From positions 19,365,886 to 19,429,885 of the forward strand of contig CM053800.1 in the NCBI GenBank assembly GCA_028671895.1: DNA of 64,000 bases, read 5' to 3'. The DNA comes from Oenanthe sinensis. Lineage: Eukaryota; Streptophyta; Magnoliopsida; Apiales; Apiaceae. Each line of letters begins with the position of its first letter. Position 1 is the first letter of the stretch. The notes below the pieces were generated by a model. It ran no database searches and was not told the DNA's origin. It saw only the letters and a list, made by a program, of their open reading frames with translations. A program made the translations under genes and the position numbers. Shown here one piece after another: positions 1-11,421 of this stretch.

Positions 1-1843
1 GGATTTTAGTAAGAAGGCTAGACCCTTGACCAATCTCATTTCTAAGAAAGTCAAATTCGAGTTTACTAGTGAGTGTGTTTAATCTTTTGACCACCTTAAG
101 AAAGAATTGACTTCATCCCCGATCATCAAGTCCCCCGATTGGAATCAACCATTTGAGTTAATGTGTGGTGCTTCGGATTATGCGGTAGGGGCGGTGTTAG
201 GTCAACGAATAGATAAGATACCTCATGTCATTTACTACGCTAGCAAGACCTTAAATGATGCTCAACTTAATTACTCCATAACTGAAAAAGAGCTCTTAGC
301 AGTAGTCTCTGCCCTTGAGAAGTTTCGGTCGTATCTTATCGGTTCCAAAATCATTGTTTACACTAAAAAAGACTCAAAGGCCCGATTGATTAGGTGGGTC
401 TTGTTGCTTCAGGAATTTAACCTAGAAATTAGGGATAAGAAGGGTTCAGAAAATGTTGTTGCTGATCATCTCTCTCGATTAGTAGTAGATTCCACTATTG
501 ATTTACCCTTAAATGAATCTTTTCCCGATGAACACCTTCTTTCAATTTCTATTCCTCCTTGGTTTGCCGATATTGTCAATTACCTTGCCACCGGTGAAAT
601 TCCTTCCAAGTGGTCTAAGCAAGATAAATCAAAAATTTTCTCTCAAGTCAAACACTTCTTTTGGGATGATCCTTATCTTTTTAAACATTGCCCAGACCAG
701 ATCATTAGGAGATGTATTCTGAACCATGAGGCTAAGAGCGTACTGTCCTTTTGTCATGACCAAGCTTGTGGAGGTCATTTTAGTGCTAAGAAAACAGCCG
801 CGAAGATACTTCAGTGTGGTTTCTATTGGCCTAGTTTGTTTAAAGATGCCGCTGAATTCTGTTCTGCTTGTAGCAAGTGTCAACATTTAGGAAAGATCAC
901 TAGAAGAAATATGATGCCAATGAGTTCAATCCTTGTCATTGAGATTTTTGATGTTTGGGGAATAGATTTTATGGGTCCCTTTCCTAATTCGTTTGGTAAT
1001 CTCTACATTCTCTTAGCGGTTGATTACGTGTCTAAGTGGGTCGAAGCCATACCAACCAAGACTAATGATAACAAGGTCGTCCTTAAATTCTTAAAAGAGA
1101 ATATCTTTTCTCGATTTGGCACACCTAGAGCTATCATTAGTGACCAAGGCAAGAACTTTAAAAATCATCACTTTGAATCTCTCTTGAAAAAGTATTCCAT
1201 CACTCATAAATTGGCTACCCCTTATCATCCTCAGACTAGTGGTCAAGTTGAAGTCTCTAATAGGCAAATCAAATAAATTTTAAAAAAGACTGTCAATTCG
1301 AATAGGAAAGATTGGTCCATTAAGTTAATAGATGCATTATGGGCCTATCGGACTGCTTTTAAGACGATCTTGGGTATGTCTCCCTACAGATTGGTGTTTG
1401 GTAAAGCGTGTCATCTCCCTGTTGAACTTGAACATAGGGCCATGTGGGCCATTAGAGAGTTAAACTTTGATTTATCCACTGCTGGTAGTCATCGAAAGTT
1501 GCAATTGTCTGAGTTAGAGGAAATGAGGAATGATGCCTATGAAAATGCTAAAATCTATAAAGAAAGAACTAAAGTGTTTCATGATAAATCCATCTTGAGA
1601 AAATCCTTTTCTCCCGGTCAAAAAGTTCTTTTATATAATTCTAGACTACATCTCTTTCCTGGAAAGTTTAGATCTAGGTGGGAAGGACCATACATTGTTA
1701 AAACAGTTTTTCCTCACGGTGTTATTGAAATTGAAAATCCTCAAAATGGTGACATATTTAAAGTCAATGGACAAAGGCTCAAACCATTTTTAGAAATGCC
1801 AGTTGATCTCGAGGAAGAGGTCATCCACCTTGTCGATCTCTGA
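1..1843 (+). pseudogene. Ty3/gypsy pol fragment (RT tail, RNase H, integrase)
   Basis: Downstream half of a gypsy Pol polyprotein, readable in one frame from the window edge to TGA 1841-1843. Order: end of reverse transcriptase (to about 110), RNase H (about 115-480), integrase (about 690 onward). Integrase keeps its His/Cys finger (about 755-890), Asp of IDFMGP (965-967), Asp of ISDQG (1142-1144), Glu of QVEVSN (1250-1252) and a C-terminal RWEGPY motif. The stretch GMSPYRLVFGKACHLP is typical of the Athila/Tat group. Breaks: in-frame TAA at 80-82 and 1274-1276; the first RNase H catalytic Asp is Gly (167-169, MCGASD); about ten residues normally following IVYT are missing near 365, removing another catalytic Asp. 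It made cDNA and integrated it when active; it cannot now. Confidence 0.93.
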
Positions 1844-1960
1844 ATAAAGTAAGTTTTCATAATAAACTAGTTTTGCTTCTCCGTCATCCCATATCAGGTA
1901 TTATCTCTTCATGTTATTTTATTATATCTCTCTCATTTGCATACATTGAGGACAATGCAT

Positions 1961-1980
1961 GATTTAGGTATGGGGGAGGG
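1961..1980 (+). promoter_or_regulatory. Polypurine-tract-like site 1 of the gypsy element
   Basis: GATTTAGGTATGGGGGAGGG lies 120 bases after the pol stop. Related gypsy elements carry a similar sequence just after integrase. Priming at this site is inferred. Confidence 0.4.
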
Positions 1981-3110
1981 TGCTAGTAATGTTAAAATTT
2001 AAAAGAATACAAAAAAAATTGAAAATCCAAAAATAGAAATATTAGGTTGGGTTGTCCTATCCTCTATTTGAACTTTAGGACTAGTTGGTGTTAGCATTTG
2101 TTTTCAAAAATTATATATATAATGCCTTTTAGATAATTTGAACTTAGTCGAGTAAGGTTTTCTTTATGAAACTTGTGTCGAACGATTTTTATACCAAATT
2201 TCAAGACGGCACATATGCACAAGGCCTTTGTTGGAAAGATTGTATAGGGATGTTATTCAATACCTGAGAGAGAACCCACATGTTAGAACAATGTCGAATC
2301 AAATTTTTGTGAAAAATAAATATATAGCCAAAAAATTGAAAAAATGAAAAAATGAAAAGAAAAAAAAGAAGAAAGAATAACCTACTTCAATACCCAATAT
2401 TCCTCAAAATAAATAGATGAGATGATGGGCACAAGTAGAATTGACTAGTCTTGTTTTGTGGCTTTGTTACTCGAGTAATTAAGTCCGTTGGGGTATTTTA
2501 AAACCTAGTGCCCTAAGACCAACTGGTTTGGGAGTCACTGACCCAAAGCTCGCTACAAGGGTAACATAGAAAGCCTAAGAAAACAGACACCATACAGTCG
2601 ATTAAAAAAAAAGAGAAAAAGAAAAAAAAAGGTTATATATATGAATTTGTGATATTTGGCTAGATACTTGTTTTAATAGAGATTGGATTAGTTCAATATT
2701 GGTTGAAAAAGAGAAAATATTCATATGCAGTTCATCTATCAGAGGCCTTAAATTCACTACACACCTTGAGATTTTTTGTAAACATTTAGATTCGATACCA
2801 GTAGATTGAAGTTACCTACAATTCGACTATTATTAGAAAAGTCTGCTAAGGCATGTATTTTCCCTATAAAATCTTTTTGTTTACACCATCAAAAACTAGA
2901 GTGAAAATTGAGTCGGGACAATTGCAGAAACTATTTCACAGATTTTATGGGTATATCTTCTGTAAACCCTTAGGAGACAACACTCCTCTTGTAGAGATCG
3001 TCTATGAGTTTAACGGGTTGGTAAACCTAAAATTACCCGTCACGCCTACGAAAAGGAGTCTAGAACTTTTCTTAGTTTGCTTTTTAACTGTTGATTTTAC
3101 TCGAGGACGA

Positions 3111-3134
3111 GCAAAAGATAGGTATGGGGTCATT
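3111..3134 (+). promoter_or_regulatory. Polypurine tract before the gypsy 3' LTR
   Basis: A tract containing GCAAAAGATAGGTATGGGG follows CTCGAGGAC and directly precedes a TGATTAG start. The combination ACGAGCAAA plus GGTATGGGG is the usual plus-strand primer context of Tat-type elements, so it fixes the approximate LTR start. Confidence 0.65.
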
Positions 3135-4396
3135 TGATTAGTGAATAATTTTACATATTTTAATGCCTATTTTATTGCTCGCTTTCGTTTTTTTATTAGT
3201 TAATTTATTGCATTTTCCTTATTTTACAGATAAGTAAATTAAATAATTAAAGGAGAAGGAATGAGTTAGAAAGGATAAAAAAAGGAAGAAAAGGAAGCCA
3301 ACAAAGTAAAGAGGAGAAAAAGACAAAAGAGCAAGTTGGTGGATGGAATCAAAAATCAATGGTGTAGATTTTACCAACAAACACCTCATTTGAATGGTGG
3401 GGATTGACCCAACATCACCCAAAATCCTATTTCTAGCCTATATATACACCCTCTTTCTATCATCTAGCCAATCTCTAGTTTTACCCTAGTTGTAGTAGTA
3501 GCCTCCACTTTTAGATCTAGTCTAATTTAAATTTTCAAGTTCTTGTAAACACTCTTTTATTTTAATGCAAAGTTCATTTCACTTGTTCTCTACATTTCAT
3601 CCTTTAGATCTAATTTTATATTTTATAATCTTATCTTGAGCCCTTATTAAAGTTCTATTTTAATTAAGGGTTCAAGGAGTTAGACATTAATATTTACTAT
3701 TGTTGTTCTTTTTTTTTATGTTAGTTTTAGATCTACTTTTCATTTTTTTTGTATTTTTAAGCTAAGCCCATTATAAATTTCCATTTTATTTGTGGGCTTG
3801 ACTTATTAAAGTTCAAGATTTACTTTTATTACTTTGGCTATTAACTAGAGATTCTAGATCTACTTTTCTTTGGTTATTAAAAAGGTCCTTTAATCTTTAG
3901 ATCTAATTTCTTTTTTGTGTGTGTGTTTTGATATTAAACTCATTTTTAAAAGATTAATTTTACTAGTGGGTTTAATAACTTTAGTTTAAAGCTTAGATTT
4001 AGATCCATTAGTAGTTTAATCTTTAGTTTTAGATTTAATATAGTTGTATTAATTAAAACCTCTTTAATTTGTAGATCTAGTTTTAGATATCTTATTTGGA
4101 AAGTTTACAATCTGTTAATTGCTTGAAACATTGCCACCTGCATTTCCTTTAACGGGCTCAAACCATTTTCTGGCCCACACTAAAATTCTAAGTCCACTCC
4201 CTTTTTGTTCCATCCGCGTGTTTCTTGTTTTGCATGGTTTCTTTAATCAATAATCTGTCTTTAAATTCTAGTCTTAATTAGATGGCTCTCATTTACTATT
4301 TTAATTGCTATTAATTTCTAGTTATTAATTGCCCAACATTTAACCTTATTTATTTGCTTTGGTTTTAAGTTTCATTTTCCTGGGCCAAGTTCTTAT
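3135..4396 (+). repeat. Probable 3' LTR of the gypsy element, first part
   Basis: The LTR start is placed at TGATTAGTG, just after the polypurine tract. A clear TATA box lies 300 bases in, followed by T-rich sequence with many GATCTA/TAGATCTA repeats (about 3510-4080). It appears to resume at 5616. The 5' LTR lies outside the window, so the boundaries cannot be confirmed by alignment. Confidence 0.55.
3438..3450 (+). promoter_or_regulatory. TATA box of the gypsy LTR
   Basis: CTATATATACACC lies at a normal position for a U3/R boundary and is followed by a pyrimidine-rich start region. This is a sequence match only. Confidence 0.55.
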
Positions 4397-4558
4397 GTTA
4401 GTGTCAAAATGACAAAAATGCATAACCCAAGTAAACATTGATCGGAAAATCTCCATATTAATCGGAAAATGACATGCACTCAACATATGCCATGAATCAT
4501 TAATCTACACAGCTACTAGCAAGTATAATAACTGGAAACGAAGCCATTTAACATGATT

Positions 4559-4596
4559 CCGGTCGCCGGCTCGCCGGAGCTCATCGCCGGCGACGG
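4559..4596. other. GC-rich CGCCGG patch
   Basis: A 38-base GC-rich island with repeated GCCGG in otherwise AT-rich DNA. It contains four short CGCCGG-type repeats, some inverted. Function unknown. Confidence 0.6.
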
Positions 4597-4751
4597 TAGC
4601 ACACAAAAATGGCCGAATCGGTTCCATTTTCACGGCTACGGCTTCTAGATTCTGTAATTTACTTGCTATGACTTCTAAGAATTAAAACCAACTATCCCTG
4701 AGCTGTGCATGCAAGCATAAGTCCAATGTCCCACATATATACACACGACTT

Positions 4752-4777
4752 ACACACACACACATATATATATATAT
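4752..4777. repeat. (CA)n(TA)n microsatellite
   Basis: Compound dinucleotide repeat: CA units followed by TA units. Confidence 0.9.
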
Positions 4778-4852
4778 GCATAATTTTCATCAAACAACCA
4801 TATAAGCATTACTAATAGTAGACAATCGGGAGAAATGAAGAATCGCAGTAAA

Positions 4853-4872
4853 ACACACACACACACACACAC
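4853..4872. repeat. (CA)n microsatellite
   Basis: About ten uninterrupted CA units. Confidence 0.9.
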
Positions 4873-5615
4873 GCACGTAGCAAGGTAAGGAGGAAAGAAA
4901 ATCGCAGCAAAGAGAGGAAGACGACCTGAACAAACTGGTGCAGAGCAAGAATAGGGAGAAATGAGTGCTGCTGTTTTAATAAAAGGCAAGGGCAAATGCG
5001 TCATTTCACAATTGCAAATTTCTGATTTAAAAATGATTAATAAATCGAATTTTGATATAAAATGGGTACAAAAATAACTTTTATATTTTTAAAATAAAGA
5101 ACATAATTTTAGAAGATCACCCATGTTTTTAAAATATTTTTCTGATAAATTAATATTTAAATAAAAATCGGGGAAGTTTAGGTACTTTAAATGGAAATAA
5201 GATGATAAAAATCCTTAAAAATATTTTGGGGTTCAAATAAAATATAATTTTATTTTTTAAAACGTCTCAGAATATATAAAGAACATTTTGGAAAAGATTT
5301 CATGATTTTTGGACATTTTAATAATTAAATATGGAATTTAGAAGAGAAATATTTTCAGGATAAAACAGGACTGAGAAAATCATATAAAAATATTGGGACT
5401 GAATTAAATCACACCACCATTTTTAGAAAATCTCTAAAATCACATAGAAGCTAAATATAAAATTTCATAATTATTGGACACACCAATAATTTTATAAAAA
5501 TCATACAGTTACTCCATTCAACATGAAAAATCAATTAATCACTTTAATAAGGCACCTAAACACATTGTGATCAAACAGGCAGTCAACTAGACATATAAAA
5601 TAAACACATACCACC

Positions 5616-6013
5616 TCTTATCACATTGGAGCACAAAAATATTATATCTTATATTAATTAAATATATATAAATATCTCAATCGTTACAACCATGTTTTGA
5701 TTTCAAATTCCTTACTGCTATTTCACATTAGTAATAATATTCGTAGGATTGTTTAAATATTAATTAATATCAATTATGCGTTGTTCACCTTAATTTAATT
5801 AGTACTTTAATTCGTCATTTTGTTTTCTTTTTGTCTCTTTAATCTAAGCATATTATTTCGTTAATTAGAAAAAGTCAAATCTTAATTCAAAAGTTAAATT
5901 GTCTAGTTCGCCTAAATTAAATATTAGGATCGCGAAAATAATTTTAGTCCTTGCGGAACGAATCTTAAATATTAAAACGATGTGATATTGTGCACTTGCA
6001 AATCAAAAATTAT
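5616..6013 (+). repeat. Probable end of the gypsy 3' LTR
   Basis: AT-rich sequence ending in AGTCCTTGCGGAACGA and GTGCACTTGCAAATC (about 5955-6004). That pairing resembles the U5 end of Tat-type gypsy LTRs. It stops where copia family E begins at 6014. Assignment rests on resemblance only. Confidence 0.4.
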
Positions 6014-6146
6014 TATGTAAAGTGCATACTAATAAGAATAATGCAGACCCACTAACTAAGGCTTTGTCGCAGCAGAAGCATGATGGTCATACTAATTCCA
6101 TGTGTATTAGATACATAAGAGATTGGCTCTAGTACAAGTGGAAGAT
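6014..6146 (+). pseudogene. Truncated 3' end of copia-E pol
   Basis: The last 44 or so codons of the E-family polyprotein (HTNKNNADPLTKALSQQKH onward) with stop TAG at 6130-6132, followed by the polypurine AGTGGAAGAT and an LTR. It differs from the equivalent end at 40880-41010 at only two bases. Everything upstream of this scrap in its own element is missing; the join at TATGTAAAG is abrupt. It lies directly left of the LTR that serves as the 5' LTR of the longer E element, so one LTR is shared between two internal regions. Confidence 0.85.
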
Positions 6147-6859
6147 TGTTAGTATTGGTGTCCTAGAGATAATGTTTTTAATGTTTTATTGAAAATTATT
6201 ATGTTATGTGATTATTTAATTAATATTTATTATGTCTTTATTTACTGTGTCATAAATTGAAAGAATAATAAATTTCCTTGGAATATTAATACGTAATATA
6301 TATATATTTAAGTATGTGACTTAAAAATGAGATTATATGAATAGTATTTTATTCCTAAAATTCCCTAGTCAAGTATTATTATTTAAGGACAGTAATAATG
6401 CAATAAGACTAGTATGTTTGTTGACAGATGACCACATCTCATTGGTCATAGGTATAGTGATACTAAAGTTAAGAACATAAGTGTATGTACCAATACATGA
6501 CACTGGAAAGACCCTCCGTGAGATTCTACATGTTAATAAGTGTCATAAGAAATCTCACAGTGATAATGATGTAATGATCCCCTGACTTGAAATCATTATA
6601 TTTCTATACGAGAATTAATATACTTTGATTACACTCAAAGTTAACTTTAACCGGGTAATGATAAAGGTGGACATTGGGTATGCTATGAATCGTATGGGGA
6701 ATATGAATGATAGATATAGGATTTAACCCTCCAATTCTAGGAGTGATATTACTGGCCTCTTGATTGAGTGAGACTATGAAATGCATGGCCATGCTCAAAT
6801 ATTGATTTGTTTAAATAGTCTACTCATTCATCAAGGAAACCAAGATTAAACGTTGAAGA
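6147..6859 (+). repeat. Copia-E LTR (shared), left part
   Basis: Begins TGTTAGTATTGGTGTCC, the same start as the E 3' LTR at 41011. It is interrupted after GAAGA (6855-6859) by a second LTR of the same family and resumes at 34659. On its left is pol-end sequence, on its right (35424) a primer site and gag. Confidence 0.9.
6855..6859. repeat. Target duplication GAAGA, left copy
   Basis: GAAGA immediately precedes the solo LTR and recurs at 34654-34658 immediately after it. The uninterrupted LTR at 41740-41750 has a single GAAGA followed by GGATGAC, confirming the insertion site. Confidence 0.93.
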
Positions 6860-7599
6860 TGTTAGTAATTGTGCTCTAGAGACAATATTTTTTAATATTT
6901 TAAGGAAAATATTTATTATTAAGGATTATGTTTTATTGATTATTATTTATTTATTATGTTTTATTTACTGCGTAATAAATTGAAAGCATAATAAATGTCC
7001 TTGGAATTTTGATACGTATTATATATCTTTAAGTATGTGACTTAAAAATGAGATTATATGAATAGTATCTTATTCCTAAAATTCCCTAGTCGAATATTAT
7101 TATTTAAGGACAATAATAATGCACAAAGACTAGTATGTTTCTTGACAGATGACTACATCTCATTGGTCATAGGTATGGTGATACTAAAGTCAAAAACATA
7201 AGTGCATGTCTCAATGCATTGCACTGGAATGACCCGCCATGAGATTCTACATGTTAAATAAGTGTCATAAGTAATTCTCACTGTGATAATGGTGTAATGA
7301 TCCTTAGACCTGAAATCATTATATTTCTAACGAGAATTAATATACTTTGATTACACTCAAAATTACCTTTAACCGGGTAGTGATAAAGGTGGACATTGGG
7401 TATAATATGAATCGTATGAGAAATATGAATGATCTAGATGAGATTTAATCCTCCTAATTTTAGGAGTGATATTCTTGGCCTCTTGTTTTAGTGGGACTAT
7501 GAAATGCACGACCGTGCTCAAATATTGATTTGATTTTAATAGTCTACTCATTGATCAAGAAAATAAAGATTAAATTATGAAGAGGATGACACGAGACAT
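6860..7599 (+). repeat. Solo LTR of copia family E, left part
   Basis: Begins TGTTAGTAATTGTGC, a diverged version of the E LTR, and follows it throughout. It is split at 7599/7600 by SIRE-A and continues at 33840-34653, ending CGAAACCCTTCA. With one copy of GACAT counted, the LTR is about 1,554 bases, against 1,628 for the intact E 3' LTR. There is no internal region, so it is a solo LTR left by LTR-LTR recombination. Confidence 0.9.
7595..7599. repeat. Target duplication GACAT, left copy
   Basis: GACAT directly precedes the SIRE-A 5' LTR and recurs at 33835-33839 directly after its 3' LTR. It marks both ends of a 26 kb nested insertion. Confidence 0.95.
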
Positions 7600-8804
7600 T
7601 GTTAGGAATTATGAGTTTTGATGATAACAAATTATTTAGAATTTCAATAGGGACTTAAAATTACTTTGTAACTGGTCGATGGATATGACTTATAAATATC
7701 CATTGACTAGGAAATCAGTTATCAGTTGAAGCTTGTTTATCAACTGATAAACTGGATTGTAGCATTGATTTATGTTTCACTATCAATTGATTGTATTGTC
7801 TCGATGGATGCTATGAAGTAGTCGACTGATGCTATTGACTTCAATTTCTAGCTTCTCAACAGATGTGAAGAATGGCTGATCAATTGTAAATATTCTAAGT
7901 CAGAATTCTCACAAGTGAAGTGATCAACTGATGTTGAAGTCGATGGATGAAGACACTACTCAACGGATGAAAGCTATCAACAGATGCAAGTCATCAATGG
8001 ATAAAGACAGTCAACGGATAAGGAACCATCAATGGATAGGGAGTCGATGGATAACTCAATTATCCATCGACACATCAACTGATCAACAGATATCCTATCC
8101 ATCGATGGATAAGCAAAGGAGAATCAACTGATAAGCTTAACAGCATTTATCGGTTGATTAAGGTTTCCCAATTTAGTTAAAGACAAGAAGTATGGGAATT
8201 GTGAAGAAACTGAATCAATGGAACACAGTCCTGTCAGGATTGTGAAGACTTTCAATGCAACACAGTATTCAAGGAATGTATCAAAGACAAAGATACTTCC
8301 AGGGCTAGTCAGTTCAAAAAGAAGACTGTGCTAGTAACTAGTTTCTATTTTCATGTAAACAATATAAGTTGTAATTTTATATTGCTATCTGTCGATAGAA
8401 ATTAGGAGTAAAGAAAACTTCTACATAGTTGTTAGAAGTACACAGTAGCAAAGTGTGTAGAAAAACATCAAAAACTCAAAAAGCACAAGAAAAAAATAGG
8501 CAGTATCTTGTAGTGCTTTTCTGAGTTCAAAACTCACTTTGTAAGCAGCTTGGTATTCGTACTAAGATCAATTGAAAGCAAAAACATACTAGTGGAAAAC
8601 CAATCCACTAGTAATTTTTAAACATTGTTGTATTTTGTTTTCAATATTTTTCTTGTCAAGTTCTTAGTTACATCAGTTCTCTCTATACTCAAAAATACTG
8701 TCTTTGAAACAAACTTCATTCCGCAAGAAATAAAATTAATTCTTAAGTTTGTATTCTACCCCCCCCCCCTTCTCCAAACTTAATGTACTTAAGGGCAGAT
8801 AACA
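7600..8804 (+). repeat. SIRE-A 5' LTR
   Basis: 1,205 bases, TGTTAGGAATTATGAG to GGCAGATAACA. It aligns with 32633-33834 throughout, including a C-rich run near 8760 shared by SIRE LTR ends. The U3 half holds a dense array of GAT-containing motifs (see 7676-8160). Confidence 0.96.
7676..8160. repeat. Family A motif array (TCGATGGATAA type) in the 5' LTR
   Basis: More than 20 copies, in both orientations, of a degenerate 9- to 11-mer of form TCRAYKGATRR (for example TCGATGGATAA, TCAACTGATAA, TCAACGGATAA). Perfect palindromic versions such as TATCCATCGATGGATA occur near 8095-8112. The same motif recurs in the 3' LTR (32708-33192), the pol-ORF2 spacer and three coding linkers. Confidence 0.9.
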
Positions 8805-8806
8805 AT

Positions 8807-8818
8807 TGGTATCAGAGC
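8807..8818 (+). promoter_or_regulatory. SIRE-A primer-binding site
   Basis: TGGTATCAGAGC, a perfect complement of the initiator-Met tRNA 3' end, starts two bases after the LTR end CA. This primes minus-strand synthesis and fixes the LTR end at 8804. Confidence 0.95.
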
Positions 8819-8863
8819 AAGCTTTCAACATACAGAAAGTTAAGATCTAAAAGTACATCAAGT

Positions 8864-11389
8864 ATGGGTAAAAAAGACACAGGAGTTAAGATTCCAGTTC
8901 TAGAGAAAGATGAGTATTTTCCCTAGAAAGTGAAAATGCACTTGCATCTGCTATCCATTGATCCTTCCTATGTTCACTGCATAGAGAAAGGTCCACATGT
9001 GCCTATGAAGATAGTTACAAGTGTAAATGCAGATGGTACTCAGGCACCAGACAAACTCATTCCTAAACCAGTGAGTGAGTATACAGATGAAGATGAGAAG
9101 GAAGTACACAAGGATAAAAAGGCTATGAACATTTTGTTTAATGGTCTTGACAAGGATATGTTTGACAATGTTATCAACTGTACAACCTCCAAAGAAGACT
9201 GGGATACTCTTCAAACCCTCTGTGAAGGCACTGAACAAGTAAGAAAGAACAAGATGCAACTCTTGATTCAAAAATATGAGGCCTTTCACTTCAAGAGTGT
9301 TGAAGCAATCAATGATACATATAGTAGGTTTCAAAAGCTGCTGAATGAGCTTAAACTATATGGAAGAGTATATGTTGTTGAGGACACCAACCTCAAATTC
9401 TTGAAGTCCTTACCCAAGGAATGGAAACCAATGACTGTTTCTATAAGACAATCTGCTGACTTTAAAGAATATACTATTGATAAGCTGTATGGCATCTTGA
9501 AAACCTATGAGTTGGAGCTACAACAAGATGAGGAAATTGAGAAAAGTCATAAGAGAGAAAAGTCCATTGCTTTGGTTGCCAAGGATAAGTAAGTTGCAGA
9601 ATCAGGTGAAGTTGCTCCTGTCAAAGAAGGAAAGAAAGAAGGTCATGGCAATGGTGCAAGCAATGTTAGATATGATGAATCTTCTACTGGGAAAGGAAAA
9701 GAAATTTGTGAGGATGATGAGTCATTCACTAAAGATGAAATGGATGAAATAGATGAGCATTTAGCATTTCTATCAAGAAAATTTTCAAAACTCAAGTTCA
9801 AAAGGAATCCTATGCAAAGGCCTGGATCACAGTTCAGGAGAGACACTCAACAAAGTAAAAATCTTGTTGACATGACTCAATTCAGATGCTTCAACTGTGG
9901 ATCGGCTGGTCATTTTTCAAGTGAATGCAGAAAGCCTAAAATAGAAAAGAAGTCAAAGTTTAGTGATGGCATTGACTATAAGAAGAAGTACTTTGACTTG
10001 CTTAAACAAAGAGAGAAGGCTTTTGTGAAAGAAGAAAAGGACTGGGCTGCTGAGGAGGATTCTGAAGAAGAAGAAGAACACATCAATCTTGCACTAATGG
10101 CCAATCAAGATGACCAGGAAGCTAGTTCATCTAGCAATCAGGTAATTTTTACAAACCTATCTGAGTTATCCAAAGATGAATGCAATATTACTATTAATGA
10201 AATGTCAAATGAATTGTATAATTTACATGTCACTCTTAAGTCCTTGAACAAAGAGAACACTAGGCTCAAATTAACCTTAGAAACTCTTACTGAAAGAAAT
10301 AATTTCCTAGAGAATGAGCTAGTACAAATGGACAGACTCAAGGTAGATAACAAAGATGCTAGAAATGAGCTAGTTGAGAGCAAAAAGGAAATAGAAAAAT
10401 TGAAAGAAAAATTGGAAGAAGAACTAAGAACCATTGACAAGTTGAATAGGTCAAGTAAAGCTAGTAAGAAGATGAATGACATTCATGGAACAAATTCTTT
10501 CACCATGTTGTCTGAAACTCTTGAGAAATTAGCCATTGATGAAGATCAATCTTTGGAAAAGAAGCAATCGATTGCTAATTCTGAATCAACTGATAAGAAT
10601 TATCCATCGATTGATAATGTCAATTCAACGGATAATCATCCATCAATTGATAATGTCATTCTAACGGATAATTATCCATCGATTGAGGAATCATCAACTG
10701 CTAAGAAGTGTGTTGTTAAAACCAAGCTTAACAGACCTGTTGAATTTGTCAAAGAAAGTAGCTCCTCTAAACCTCAAGTCAAAATTGAACAGGCCAATAT
10801 AGGGTTCTTATCTAAAGATTAGTTGAAAGAAAAATTGGAAAAGATAGAGCCTAATATTCAGCCAAATGAAAAGAAGGAGAAAAATAGAAATGGTAAAGTG
10901 GGCATAAATAAACACAATAACTGCACACCTGACAAATATGCTCCTAGAAAGATATGTGCTAAGTGTCGTAGTAAAAATCATTTATCTGTGCAATGCAAAC
11001 TCAACATGCCTATAACAACCAATGTGCCTGTTATACCTAACATGCATTCCAATTCTGTTTTTCCTCATTTAGGTGACTCTCATGCTATTCATGCTCAGTA
11101 TGCATCAATGCCTTATATGTTTAATCCATATCTTGCATTTGCCAACATGAATATGCTTGCTATGCCATGGAATGTGTTTAATAATCTTCATGCACCAAAT
11201 TTTTCCAATTCTGTAAGCATGAGCATTCCAAATATGAGCACTGAGAATTCTGAGGTAAGGAAACTAACACCTAAAGTTGAAGTGGAAGTAAAACCACCTA
11301 AACCAAAGGTACAAAAATTGGAAACCAAGCCGAAGATAGCAACTAATAAAAAAGGACCCAAGGCAACTTGGGTACCAAAAACGACTTGA
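8864..11389 (+). pseudogene. SIRE-A gag
   Basis: Capsid/nucleocapsid precursor, about 840 codons in one frame from ATG 8864 to TGA 11387-11389, interrupted by TAG 8924-8926 (after EYFP, where Trp is usual), TAA 9590-9592 and TAG 10820-10822. The N-terminal capsid domain contains DNVINCTTSKEDWDTL. A zinc knuckle (CFNCGSAGHFSSEC, near 9888-9929) is followed by an acidic stretch, a long coiled coil (about 10200-10450), a Ser/Asp linker carrying the family A DNA motif (10567-10687), and a second CCHC box (CAKCRSKNHLSVQC, about 10957-10998). It ends WVPKTT, as the other SIRE Gags here end in WVPK or WAPK. Pol follows in another frame. Confidence 0.93.
10567..10687. repeat. Family A motif array inside gag
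   Basis: Six or seven copies of the LTR motif (TCAACTGAT, TCGATTGAT, TCAACGGAT, TCAATTGAT) lie in the gag reading frame and encode repeated Ser-Thr-Asp or Ser-Ile-Asp (STDN, PSID). All are in the same frame relative to the motif. Confidence 0.88.
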
Positions 11390-11390
11390 T

Positions 11391-11410
11391 TTGTTTTGAC
11401 TGTGTGCAGG
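11391..11410 (+). promoter_or_regulatory. Splice-acceptor-like sequence between gag and pol
   Basis: TTGTTTTGACTGTGTGCAGG starts just after the gag stop, with AG at 11408-11409. It looks like a pyrimidine/U-rich tract plus 3' splice site. The equivalent place in SIRE-B reads ATATGTGCAGGG (20170-20180) and in SIRE-C GGTTGCAAGG. The function is inferred. Confidence 0.35.
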
Positions 11411-11421
11411 GAAAAAGATGA

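Larger units (their letters stand above)
1844..3134 (+). other. Gypsy post-pol internal region, non-coding
   Basis: This 1.3 kb joins integrase to the 3' LTR. I see no convincing gene; a 94-codon frame at 2853-3137 lacks any recognisable domain. It contains purine-rich and A-rich stretches (about 2330-2390 and 2605-2635). Athila and Tat elements often have a long tail here, sometimes with an extra ORF, but no remnant of one is recognisable. Confidence 0.7.
4397..5621. mobile_element. Unresolved insertion in the gypsy LTR, possibly a solo LTR
   Basis: This 1.2 kb differs in character from both flanks and is bracketed by the direct repeat TCTTAT (4391-4396 and 5616-5621). It holds a GC-rich CGCCGG-rich patch (4559-4596), two CA-type microsatellites and long AT-rich sequence. 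Read on the minus strand it resembles a gypsy LTR or leader, but I find no TG...CA ends matching the direct repeat and no coding domain. An 84-codon minus frame at 4750-5004 is mostly microsatellite. Confidence 0.35.

Noticed and set aside
2853..3137. 94-codon plus-strand frame in the gypsy tail
   Set aside because: No domain, composition like surrounding AT-rich DNA, and it runs across the polypurine tract into the LTR.
4750..5004. 84-codon minus-strand frame
   Set aside because: Half of it is CA microsatellite translated as Cys-Val repeats.
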